A DNA stretch of 33,291 bases from Saprospiraceae bacterium (GTDB taxonomy: Bacteria > Bacteroidota > Bacteroidia > Chitinophagales > Saprospiraceae): contig JAKVCU010000012.1 of the NCBI GenBank assembly GCA_022448955.1, forward strand, positions 14,308 to 47,598, written 5' to 3'. Shown here piece after piece: positions 16,563 through 24,848 of the stretch. Below the pieces are notes generated by a model, which saw only the letters and a list, made by a program, of their open reading frames with translations, did no database searches and had not been told where the DNA came from. The first letter of the stretch is position 1; each line of letters begins with the position of its first letter. The position numbers and the translations under genes are program-made.

Positions 16563-17369
16563 ATGCAGCAAGTTTCTATTCTAGGCATTCCTTATGATGC
16601 CATGTCTTCCCACCTTCGAGGACCAGCAGAAGGTCCTAAAGCCATTCGCGAACAACTTCATGGTGGTTCAGCTAATTATTTTACAGAACAAGGCTTAGAT
16701 TTAAGTGCTATTGCTGAACAATGGACGGACCTAGGAAATTTAACATTCGATACAGAGAGTCCTCTACCTGTATTTGAAAAAATCACAGCCGCCGTCGATA
16801 AAGAATTGTCATTAGGCAGAAAAGTGCTTAGTCTAGGTGGTGATCATTCTATTGCTTATCCTATTATTCGGGCTTACGCCAGATACTATGATGGACTCAA
16901 TATTCTGCAAATTGACGCACACGCAGATTTATACCACGATTTAGAGGGCAACCCCTACTCTCATGCCTGTCCTTTTGCAAGAATCATGGAGCAAAACTTA
17001 GCTTCGCATCTGACGCAAGTCGGAATCCGTACTCTCAATGCCCATCAAAGAGAACAAGCCCAAAAATTTGGTGTGAAGATCATTGAAATGAAAGATTTTA
17101 AAAATGGACAAAGCCTAAACCTGAAAGGACCTCTTTACATCTCCATAGATTTAGATGGCTTTGACCCCGCTTTTGCCCCTGGCGTTTCGCACCACGAACC
17201 AGGTGGACTAAGTACAAGAGCTGTTCTAAACCTTCTACAACAAATCCAAGTGCCTATCGTAGGGATAGATATTGTAGAACTCAACCCTACAAGAGATTGG
17301 CATGGTATGACCGCAATGCTTGCCGCAAAATTATTAAGAGAAAGTCTCGGTCTATTGCTTAAACCTTAA
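16563..17369 (+). CDS. Arginase/agmatinase-family ureohydrolase
   Basis: 268 residues from the ATG at 16563; the TTG at 16557 is in frame but lies in the terminator T-tract and adds only two residues. All six manganese ligands are present: H95 (GGDHS), D118, H120 and D122 (DAHAD), and D196 and D198 (SIDLDGFDP). The stretch FAPGVSHHEPGGLS and VGIDIVELNP match the plant-type arginase/agmatinase clade rather than the E. coli SpeB or vertebrate arginase pattern. It would hydrolyse arginine (to ornithine and urea) or agmatine (to putrescine and urea); substrate cannot be told from sequence. Its last 11 nt overlap the convergent MATE gene. Confidence 0.88.
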   Translation: MQQVSILGIPYDAMSSHLRGPAEGPKAIREQLHGGSANYFTEQGLDLSAIAEQWTDLGNLTFDTESPLPVFEKITAAVDKELSLGRKVLSLGGDHSIAYPIIRAYARYYDGLNILQIDAHADLYHDLEGNPYSHACPFARIMEQNLASHLTQVGIRTLNAHQREQAQKFGVKIIEMKDFKNGQSLNLKGPLYISIDLDGFDPAFAPGVSHHEPGGLSTRAVLNLLQQIQVPIVGIDIVELNPTRDWHGMTAMLAAKLLRESLGLLLKP

Positions 17370-18696
17370 GCGCATGCCACTTCTTCGATCTCAAATAAAC
17401 AATAGTAACTACCAAAATAATTATCCAATACAAAATTTCTGCTGACCATGCCCAAACCAGTCCCAAATTAGTAAGGTTGACAACGACATAAATATAAACT
17501 AGATAAACTATTGCACACCAAGCTTGCATTTTTAGACCAAATAAAGTAGCACCAGTGCCTGCAAGACCATTAAAATAAATACCTCCAATCGCAAATAAAC
17601 TCAAAATGCCTATTAGCAAATAAAAAATATCCTGCGTATCTGCCATCAAAGAAGAATCTGAATTACCTAATAAAGGATATAAAATCTCTTCTGGAAATAA
17701 AGCCACTGGTAGTGTTAAAATCATCGTACTTAACCAACATATTTTTGCTGTTTTCCAAATGATCTTCATAACATCCTCATGCCTGTTTTGACCAATAAAG
17801 TTACTCACCATCGTATTGACGCCAGAAGCAAAGCCCCAAGTCGGAATAGATAATAAAAGATACACCATGCGAGCAAGATTAGAAATCGCTAATTCTCGTT
17901 CCCCAAGCTTTTCAACAATACTAAAAAACACAAACCAACTTCCTAACCCAACAATTGCTTGTGCCACAATCGGTAGGGATAACTTATATTGCTGTTTGAT
18001 CAATTCCAAATCAATCTCTGGCAATTTAAATAGTTGATAATCCTTTGCCTTTTTATCAAATAAAATGTAAACTAAGAAAATAACAAAAGCTACCACTTCT
18101 GCTATCGAACTAGCCAATCCTGCACCGGCAATCCCCATTTCTGGCAATCCCCATTTCCCAAAGATTAAGCCATAATTCAAAACAATATTCACAATGGCCA
18201 TAATGACCGTATCTACAATAATGAAATAAGTCCTTGCTACTCCTGTATACATCGCTATAATAGCTACACCTACATAACTGAAGAATACACCCCATGAGCG
18301 ATATTCTAAATAAGCTAAACTTTTAGTGTAAATTTCTTCAGATTGGACCAAAAGATCAAAAAAGTAAGGGCAGCCAAATTGCATGAATAAAAACATAAAG
18401 CTAGCTAATGCAATTTCAAAATAAAGCATGGAATAAAATGTACGCCCTACCTCCTCAGGCCGCTCCTCTCCCATCCTTCTAGCAATGATTATTTGTCCCC
18501 CTCTAGAAAAACCATACCCTATTGCTGCTACAACCAAATAAAAAACGCCAACGAACCCAATTGCAGCAAAATCCAGTTCTGTTTTGTGGTATAAAAAGAC
18601 GCTATCACTGAGCGCTATGACATTTTGAGCAGCGCTTCCCAACATAATGGGAGCAGAAATAGCTAAAATCTGAGCATAAGATGTTTTTAATTTCAT
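17359..18696 (-). CDS. MATE family efflux transporter
   Basis: 445 residues with about 12 hydrophobic segments in two halves, the length and layout of MATE (NorM/DinF-type) exporters. The start MKLKTSYAQILAISAPIMLGSAAQ is a typical MATE N-terminus, and the GGQIIIARRMGEE loop after the second helix and the repeated GFASGVNTMVSNFIGQ in the second half match the family. It exports cationic drugs or metabolites using Na+ or H+; substrate unknown. The 3' end overlaps the ureohydrolase gene by 11 nt in convergent orientation, so no terminator fits between them. Confidence 0.9.
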   Translation of the reverse strand: MKLKTSYAQILAISAPIMLGSAAQNVIALSDSVFLYHKTELDFAAIGFVGVFYLVVAAIGYGFSRGGQIIIARRMGEERPEEVGRTFYSMLYFEIALASFMFLFMQFGCPYFFDLLVQSEEIYTKSLAYLEYRSWGVFFSYVGVAIIAMYTGVARTYFIIVDTVIMAIVNIVLNYGLIFGKWGLPEMGIAGAGLASSIAEVVAFVIFLVYILFDKKAKDYQLFKLPEIDLELIKQQYKLSLPIVAQAIVGLGSWFVFFSIVEKLGERELAISNLARMVYLLLSIPTWGFASGVNTMVSNFIGQNRHEDVMKIIWKTAKICWLSTMILTLPVALFPEEILYPLLGNSDSSLMADTQDIFYLLIGILSLFAIGGIYFNGLAGTGATLFGLKMQAWCAIVYLVYIYVVVNLTNLGLVWAWSAEILYWIIILVVTIVYLRSKKWHALKV

Positions 18697-18748
18697 TGCG
18701 GCTTTAATAATCGTTCGTCCTATCTTAGATTGTTATCATCAGCAAAAG

Positions 18749-18877
18749 ATGATCAATAAAAAATCAACCTATTGTAGTTGTTCTCTTTCTGCAAATGTAT
18801 GTAAAGCTTCAAACGATTGGGTGTTTTATATTCCTTTAATAGACGGAATAAAGCGTTTTCTCGACGCTAAGGTATGA
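18749..18877 (+). CDS. Possible small ORF (42 codons) in the MATE-S9 gap
   Basis: An ATG-TGA frame of 42 codons with an early Cys-rich stretch (YCSCSLSANVC) and a hydrophobic/charged C-terminus ending RFLDAKV. It lies in the 390-nt divergent gap, 100 nt before a hairpin plus T-tract. I do not recognise it. A frame this short can arise by chance in AT-rich DNA, and there is no ribosome-binding or promoter evidence, so it is recorded only as a candidate. Confidence 0.15.
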   Translation: MINKKSTYCSCSLSANVCKASNDWVFYIPLIDGIKRFLDAKV

Positions 18878-18976
18878 TTTGAAAAGAAGACTAACCTCAT
18901 GCATTCCCTAATTTCGATTTGGAATTTTAAGTTTCTTTGCCAAGTTTAATAATCGCAATCAAACTATCGATTGGAC

Positions 18977-19027
18977 AGTTTGTTATCATTTATTTGAAAT
19001 CTGAGGCGATAACAAACTAATTTTTTT
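18977..19027 (+). terminator. Terminator-like hairpin in the leader of the S9 peptidase gene
   Basis: Perfect 11-bp arms AGTTTGTTATC (18977-18987) and GATAACAAACT (19008-19018), a 20-nt loop, then AA and seven T residues (19021-19027). It has the form of a rho-independent terminator on the plus strand, but no plus-strand gene ends nearby; the next gene starts 60 nt later. It may be an attenuator, the 3' end of a small RNA, or the end of the doubtful small ORF at 18749. The rest of the 18697-19086 gap shows no other feature I can support. Confidence 0.5.
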
Positions 19028-19086
19028 ATTAAGTTTATTCCATTTAAATCAAACAACGCATTCCCTCGATAAAATAGAATGAGAAA

Positions 19087-21141
19087 ATGACCAAACAGCC
19101 GAATTCGAATCCTCCAATTGCCAAAAAAGTCAACAAAAAATTAAGTATTCACGGTGATACCCGTATTGATCCATACTATTGGTTAAATAAAAGAGAAAAC
19201 CCAGAAGTTATTGCTTATCTAGAAGCTGAAAATGCTTATAAAGATGCCAATCTAGCACACACCAAAGACTTCCAAAATCAATTATTCGAAGAGATAAAAG
19301 GTAGGATTAAACAAGATGACCAATCTGTACCTTACAAAGAAAATGGTTACTTCTATATCACTCGATATGAAAAAGGCCAAGAGTATCCTATCTACTCTAG
19401 AAGGAAAGAAACACTTGAAGCCACCGACGAAATCCTATTGAATGTCAACGAACTAGCTAAGCCTTATGATTATTATGATGTATCGGGTCTATCTGTAAGT
19501 CCTAATAACCAACTACTGGCTTATGGTGAAGATACGGTGAGCCGTAGAATCTATACTATCCGTTTCAAAGACCTAGAAACTGGAGAAATGTTAGAGGATA
19601 AAATCCCCAATGTAACAGGTAGTGCAGTTTGGGCGAATGACAATAAGACACTTTTCTACACAATAAAAGATGAGGCTTTACGTCCGTACAAAGTTTTCAA
19701 ACACGTTCTTGGCACACCAGTCAGTGAAGATGTAGAAATTTTTCATGAAGAGGATGCAACCTTCTTAGCATTTGCTTACAAAAGTAAGTCTAAAAAATAT
19801 ATTGTAATTGGTAGCTACGCTCGCTTAACCAATGAATATCGCGTTTTGGATGCCAATAAGCCGGATGGCGAGTTTAGAGTAATTCAAGAACGTATCCGAG
19901 GCTTAGAATACTCCGTTGCTCATTTTGAAGATAAATTCTATATCCGCACTAATTGGGACGCTCAGAACTTCAAAATCATGATGACGGATGAGTTTAAGAC
20001 TTCTCGTGAAAACTGGGAAGAAGTCATTCCTCATCGCCCAGATGTACTGATCGAAGATATGGATGTCTTTAAAGACTTCCTTGTTCTCTCCGAAAGGGTA
20101 AAAGGAATTACACAAATCAAAATTCGTCCATGGTCAGGGGAAGAACATTATATCGACTTTGGGGAAGATGCCTTCATGGCTTACGTTTCCGTAAACCCTG
20201 ATTTTGATACCTCCTTGCTGAGAGTAGCTTACAACTCCATGACCACCCCTAATTCTACCTTTGATTATGATACTAATAATCGTTCCTTGAAGCTGTTAAA
20301 ACAACAAGAAGTCATAGGTGATTTCGACTCTGCTAATTACCGTACCGAACGACTTTTTGCCACTGCAAGGGATGGTGTTCAGGTACCAATTTCTATAGTA
20401 TATCATAAAGATTTTAAAAAAGATGGTCAGGCCCCTCTTTTAATGTATGGTTATGGTTCGTATGGCTCAAGTATGGAACCTTACTTCAGCTCTGTACGGC
20501 TTAGTATGTTAGATCGTGGTTTTGCATATGCAATCATTCATGTGCGTGGCGGAGAAGAATTAGGTCGTCATTGGTATGATACAGGTAAGTTATTAAACAA
20601 GAAAAATACTTTCCACGATTTTATCGATTGTGCAGAGTTTTTGCTTTCGCAAAATTATACTAGCAGTGATAAGCTCTTTGCCATGGGTGGAAGTGCAGGT
20701 GGTTTGCTCATGGGAGCCATCGTAAATATGCGTCCAGACCTTTGGAAAGGAATCATTTCTGCCGTGCCATTCGTTGATGTTGTCACCACTATGCTAGATG
20801 ATAGTATTCCATTAACAACTGGAGAATATGACGAATGGGGTAACCCCAACGAAGAAAAATATTACCACTATATCAAGTCTTATTCGCCCTACGACAATAT
20901 AGAATCTAAGGATTATCCTTCCATGCTAATTACAACAGGTTTGCACGATTCTCAAGTTCAATACTGGGAGCCAGCAAAGTATGTTGCTAAACTTCGTGAA
21001 GTCAAAACAGATGACAACATCTTACTTCTTCATACCAATATGACCGCAGGTCATGGTGGAAAAAGTGGAAGATTTGAACGCCTACACGAAGTGGCCATGG
21101 AATATGCCTTTATCTTCGATTTGATTGGAATAAAAAAATAA
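19087..21141 (+). CDS. S9 family oligopeptidase B (protease II)
   Basis: 684 residues, full length for PtrB-type oligopeptidase B. N-terminal DPYYWLNKRENPEVIAYLEAE is the family start, followed by a seven-bladed propeller (about 75-400). The C-terminal alpha/beta-hydrolase domain has the catalytic Ser536 in GGS536AGG, Asp621 (GLHD621SQV) and His656 (AGH656GG). Oligopeptidase B cuts small peptides after Arg/Lys. There is no signal peptide in the first residues (MTKQPNSN), so it acts in the cytoplasm. It is preceded by a terminator-like hairpin and followed after 16 nt by an aldo/keto reductase gene, so probably the first gene of an operon. Confidence 0.93.
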   Translation: MTKQPNSNPPIAKKVNKKLSIHGDTRIDPYYWLNKRENPEVIAYLEAENAYKDANLAHTKDFQNQLFEEIKGRIKQDDQSVPYKENGYFYITRYEKGQEYPIYSRRKETLEATDEILLNVNELAKPYDYYDVSGLSVSPNNQLLAYGEDTVSRRIYTIRFKDLETGEMLEDKIPNVTGSAVWANDNKTLFYTIKDEALRPYKVFKHVLGTPVSEDVEIFHEEDATFLAFAYKSKSKKYIVIGSYARLTNEYRVLDANKPDGEFRVIQERIRGLEYSVAHFEDKFYIRTNWDAQNFKIMMTDEFKTSRENWEEVIPHRPDVLIEDMDVFKDFLVLSERVKGITQIKIRPWSGEEHYIDFGEDAFMAYVSVNPDFDTSLLRVAYNSMTTPNSTFDYDTNNRSLKLLKQQEVIGDFDSANYRTERLFATARDGVQVPISIVYHKDFKKDGQAPLLMYGYGSYGSSMEPYFSSVRLSMLDRGFAYAIIHVRGGEELGRHWYDTGKLLNKKNTFHDFIDCAEFLLSQNYTSSDKLFAMGGSAGGLLMGAIVNMRPDLWKGIISAVPFVDVVTTMLDDSIPLTTGEYDEWGNPNEEKYYHYIKSYSPYDNIESKDYPSMLITTGLHDSQVQYWEPAKYVAKLREVKTDDNILLLHTNMTAGHGGKSGRFERLHEVAMEYAFIFDLIGIKK

Positions 21142-21157
21142 TAAGAAATAAATCAGA

Positions 21158-22042
21158 ATGAGTAATATTTCCTTTTCTCCACTAATAGTAGGCTGCATGC
21201 GCCTAGGCGTATGGGGAGCACAAATGAGTACCTCTGAATATGAAAAATTCATTGACGCTTGCCTAGACATGGGTTTGAAAGACTTTGATCATGCCGATAT
21301 TTATGGTCACTACACCACAGAAGCTGAATTTGGCGAGGTGATCAAAAAACGCCCAGATTTAAAGTCTAAAATTCAAGTAACCACTAAATGTGGGATTAAG
21401 CTACTAACACCTAATCGCCCAGAAATTAAAGTTCATTCTTACGATAGTACTAAAGATTATATCATTTGGTCAGCTGAGAATTCATTAAAACTATTAGGCT
21501 TAGATCGTATTGATTTATTACTTATTCATCGTCCAGATTATTTGATGGATCCAGCTGAAATAGCAGAAGCATTTGAACAATTAAAAGCAGAGGGAAAGGT
21601 TAAACATTTCGGGGTTTCGAATTTCACTACTTCACAATTTGAATTGCTCAATTCTTATACACCATTAGTGACCAATCAAGTGGAAGTATCCTTATTGCAT
21701 AGAGATGCATTCGATAATGGCACTTTAGATCAATGCTTGAGACACAAAATCCAGCCTACGGCATGGTCGCCTTTTGGGGGAGGAAGGGTATTCAATGATT
21801 CCAATGATGAACAAATCATTAGAGTCAGACAAAAATCTGAAGAAATTGCTGAAAGATATGATACAACAATTGATCAAATATTATTAGCTTGGATCATGAA
21901 ACATCCCTCGAACATCATTCCCGTTCTAGGAAGTTCTAAAACAGCAAGAATTGCATCTGCCCTTGAGTCCACTCAAATTACAATGACACATGAAGAGTGG
22001 TATGATCTTTGGCAGGCAGCAACAGGAGTAGACATACCTTAG
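21158..22042 (+). CDS. Aldo/keto reductase (YdhF-like)
   Basis: 294 residues, full length for an AKR of the YdhF type (COG4989). The tetrad is visible: D44 (FDHADIYG), Y49, K77 (TTKCG) and H124 (LIHRPD). NADPH-site and barrel segments FGVSNFTTSQFELL, TAWSPFGGG and the C-terminal PVLGSSK are present. It reduces aldehydes or ketones with NADPH; substrate unknown. It starts 16 nt after the S9 peptidase stop and is followed by a monooxygenase gene that could produce an aldehyde (see findings). Confidence 0.9.
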   Translation: MSNISFSPLIVGCMRLGVWGAQMSTSEYEKFIDACLDMGLKDFDHADIYGHYTTEAEFGEVIKKRPDLKSKIQVTTKCGIKLLTPNRPEIKVHSYDSTKDYIIWSAENSLKLLGLDRIDLLLIHRPDYLMDPAEIAEAFEQLKAEGKVKHFGVSNFTTSQFELLNSYTPLVTNQVEVSLLHRDAFDNGTLDQCLRHKIQPTAWSPFGGGRVFNDSNDEQIIRVRQKSEEIAERYDTTIDQILLAWIMKHPSNIIPVLGSSKTARIASALESTQITMTHEEWYDLWQAATGVDIP

Positions 22043-22094
22043 CCTACTCCTATATTTGAGAGAATGACTCAGTAACAAAAAACATTTTCTCAAA

Positions 22095-22112
22095 GCATCT
22101 TTAAAAAGATGC
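22095..22112 (+). promoter_or_regulatory. Hairpin covering the first ATG of the monooxygenase gene
   Basis: GCATCTTT-AA-AAAGATGC is a near-perfect palindrome (8-bp arms), and its right arm contains the ATG at 22109. In mRNA it could mask that start or act as a processing or transcription-pause site between the two genes. A second in-frame ATG at 22127 lies outside the hairpin. Confidence 0.4.
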
Positions 22113-23281
22113 ACAAATCAAAACGAATGATCAATATCCGATCTAAGGACTTAGATGGGGCTGAAATCTCGTGGTTTGCCCCTATATGTAATGGCGACGA
22201 TCAATTCCTTGGCGCACATGATATGCGTTATAAAAGCTCTTGGGAAAACGCATCCAATATTTTATTAACAGCAGACCGTTTGGGCTATCGCAATATTCTT
22301 TGCCCCTCTTCTTATCAAGTTGGGCAAGATACTTTGACTTTTGCTTCAGCTGTAGCTCCGCTTACGCAAAATATTAATCTGCTCACCGCCATTCGCTGTG
22401 GCGAAGTGCATCCGCCCATGCTTGGTAGAGCCTTAGCAACTTTAGATCATATCTTAAAAGGGCGATTGACCATCAATATTATTTCTTCTAACCTTCCTGG
22501 GACTGAACTTTCTTCAGAAGCCAGATATCAACGCTCCAGAGAAGTCATAGAGATTTTAAAACAAGCTTGGACAAAAGATCATATTGATTTTAAAGGAGAT
22601 TTTTACAACATCTCCCTGCCCTCCGCACCAATGAAGCCTTACCAGCAAAATGGTGGACCACTACTCTATTTTGGGGGCTACTCTCCCGCAGGTGTAGATT
22701 TATGTGCCGAACACTGTGATGTTTACCTCATGTGGCCAGAAACAGAAACGCGCCTAAAAGAACTCATGACCAATATGAGTGAGAAGGCAGCGGCCTACGG
22801 CCGTACAGTAGATTTTGGCCTACGCGTACACATGATCGTGAGAGAGACAGAAGAAGAGGCCAGAAGCCATGCTCGACAATTAATGAAATACATTGATGTA
22901 GATAAAGATAAAGGCACTGAAATCAGAGCCCGTGCGCTAGATGCCAAATCCTATGGGGTTTCCCGTCAAGGGGAAATGAGAAAATTAGCTAACGAGGAAG
23001 GGTATGCAGAACCTAACCTCTGGACAGGAATTGGAAGAGCAAGATCAGGCTGTGGCGGCGCGCTAGTAGGTAATCCTCAGCAAATCATTGAAAAAATCCA
23101 TCGTTATATGGATATGGGTATTCGTTCCTTCATATTTTCAGGCTATCCACATATAGATGAGTGTAAATACTTCGCACAATTGGTATTGCCACATTTAAAA
23201 ACAGTTTCTATGCCCGAAATACAAGGAAAAATCCCTATATCACACCCAGATACCCCTTTAGCCGCAGGAAAAAGAATGTGA
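22109..23281 (+). CDS. ssuD: SsuD-like FMNH2-dependent (alkane)sulfonate monooxygenase
   Basis: 390 residues of the luciferase-like monooxygenase fold. The match to SsuD/MsuD enzymes is close in order and spacing: GRLTINIIS, YQRSREVIEILKQAW, PLLYFGGYSPAGVDLCAEH (about 185), FGLRVHMIVRETEEEA (about 240), NLWTGIGRARSGCGGALVG and the C-terminal SGYPHIDEC (about 344). SsuD cleaves alkanesulfonates with FMNH2 and O2 to sulfite and an aldehyde; no flavin reductase (SsuE) is encoded here, so FMNH2 must come from elsewhere. Translation may begin at 22109 or at 22127 (MINIRSKDL); the first start is inside a hairpin. Substrate is inferred, since related enzymes act on other sulfones. Gap of 19 nt to the symporter gene. 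Confidence 0.82.
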   Translation: MHKSKRMINIRSKDLDGAEISWFAPICNGDDQFLGAHDMRYKSSWENASNILLTADRLGYRNILCPSSYQVGQDTLTFASAVAPLTQNINLLTAIRCGEVHPPMLGRALATLDHILKGRLTINIISSNLPGTELSSEARYQRSREVIEILKQAWTKDHIDFKGDFYNISLPSAPMKPYQQNGGPLLYFGGYSPAGVDLCAEHCDVYLMWPETETRLKELMTNMSEKAAAYGRTVDFGLRVHMIVRETEEEARSHARQLMKYIDVDKDKGTEIRARALDAKSYGVSRQGEMRKLANEEGYAEPNLWTGIGRARSGCGGALVGNPQQIIEKIHRYMDMGIRSFIFSGYPHIDECKYFAQLVLPHLKTVSMPEIQGKIPISHPDTPLAAGKRM

Positions 23282-23300
23282 GTAAAATAAAACAAAAGCC

Positions 23301-24848
23301 ATGATAGATTTACTAATCGTATGTTCCTACTTTGCTATCATTATGATTGCTGCACTTTCGGGTAGAACCAGCAAAGATGTCAGTGTAGAACAATATTTTC
23401 TTAGTAATCGAAATCTAAAATGGCCTTCTATTGCTCTTTCGACTATTGCGACGAATATCAATGGTTATCAATTTTTAGGAATGATGGGCTCCGCCTATTT
23501 ATATGGTTTGGCGCAAGCCAACTTAGAGATCAATGCCATACAGGGTATCTTAATGGCTGCTTTTATATTCGTTCCACTTTACTTGCGTGAAAAAGTCGTT
23601 ACGATCACCCAATTTATCCAAAAACGATTGGGGAAAGCGGTAGCCCTTGCCTACACGATTGCTAACATTGCGCTCTTTGCTAGCATCACATTGGGAGCCG
23701 CACTATTCTGGGGTGCGTATGCAGCGGACTTAGTTTTTGCAGAGTACCTATCCTTCATCAGTGAAGATCGAATTATCCGAATTGTTGTTTTGATCGTTGG
23801 ATTAGGTGTTTTTTCCGCTATTTATACCTACTTGGGTGGGTTAAGTGCGGTAGTAAGAACAGATATGATACAGTTTGCCATTCTTTTAATTGGTGGAATA
23901 GTGGTATTAGTCGTAGCTATTCAACAACTAGGTGGGTGGGAGCAGTTATATATCAAGACGCCAGAAAAAATGCATTTGCATTTACCTGCTGATCATGAAA
24001 AACTGCCTTGGATACATGTGTTCGGCTTATTTCTACTAAATATCAATTATTGGTGCGCCAATCAAACCGTTATGCAACGATCATTAGCAGCCAAAAATTT
24101 GCGCGAAGCACAAATTGGCCTCATGGTTGGTGGATTGATGAAATACGTTATGGCCGTCCTTATTGTAATACCTGGTATCGCATTGTATGGCATTCTAGGA
24201 GAAAATGGCCTTTCTGAACCAGATATGGCCTTTCCATATTTAGTGGACACCTACCTTTCTGTAGGCCTGAAAGGCTTAATTCTTTGTGCATTATTTGCTT
24301 CATTAATGAGTACGGTTGATTCTACATTTAATTCTTTGGCGACGCTATGGTCAATTGATATTTATAAAAGCTATTTGAATAAGAATGCTACTGACCGAGA
24401 GATAGTCAGAGCAGGTAGGAATACTATTCTGGTAACCTTATTTACAGGAATACTTATGGGGTTAGTCTTACTTTATGTAAAGTTTGAAAATCCAGAAGCT
24501 GCATTTACACACACATTAAATGAACTACGTTATTATATTAATTGTGGTATAGTAGTATTGATTTGCTCAGCAGCATTCCTTATTGCACCTAAGCATAGAG
24601 TGGCACTTTTAGCTTTTGTATCGACTATCCCATTACATCTGGTTATCATACAACTTTTCCCTGAGATGAATTACTTTGTAAGAGCAGCTTGGGTAATTTT
24701 GCTAGCGTTCCTGATTATTTACGCAAGTAGTTGGAAGGAAGGTTGGACAAAATGGAAAGACCTATTCCACTACGATGATCAAATCATCCGAAATATTGGA
24801 ATAGGCCTTTTAACATCATTGATATGGTTACATATCATTTTCCACTAG
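23301..24848 (+). CDS. Sodium:solute symporter (SSS/SLC5 family)
   Basis: 515 residues with about 13 hydrophobic segments, the SSS (SLC5) length. Family features: QYFLSNRNLKWPSIALS after the first helix, ATNINGYQFLG with the unwound helix 1 region, YTYLGGLSAVVRTDMIQF, and SLMSTVDSTFNSLATLWSIDIY (Na+-site helix). It takes up an organic solute with sodium. Immediately downstream of the SsuD-like monooxygenase, it may import that enzyme's substrate, but SSS members transport many compounds. The stop overlaps the convergent cysteine desulfurase stop by 4 nt (shared CTAG). Confidence 0.9.
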   Translation: MIDLLIVCSYFAIIMIAALSGRTSKDVSVEQYFLSNRNLKWPSIALSTIATNINGYQFLGMMGSAYLYGLAQANLEINAIQGILMAAFIFVPLYLREKVVTITQFIQKRLGKAVALAYTIANIALFASITLGAALFWGAYAADLVFAEYLSFISEDRIIRIVVLIVGLGVFSAIYTYLGGLSAVVRTDMIQFAILLIGGIVVLVVAIQQLGGWEQLYIKTPEKMHLHLPADHEKLPWIHVFGLFLLNINYWCANQTVMQRSLAAKNLREAQIGLMVGGLMKYVMAVLIVIPGIALYGILGENGLSEPDMAFPYLVDTYLSVGLKGLILCALFASLMSTVDSTFNSLATLWSIDIYKSYLNKNATDREIVRAGRNTILVTLFTGILMGLVLLYVKFENPEAAFTHTLNELRYYINCGIVVLICSAAFLIAPKHRVALLAFVSTIPLHLVIIQLFPEMNYFVRAAWVILLAFLIIYASSWKEGWTKWKDLFHYDDQIIRNIGIGLLTSLIWLHIIFH

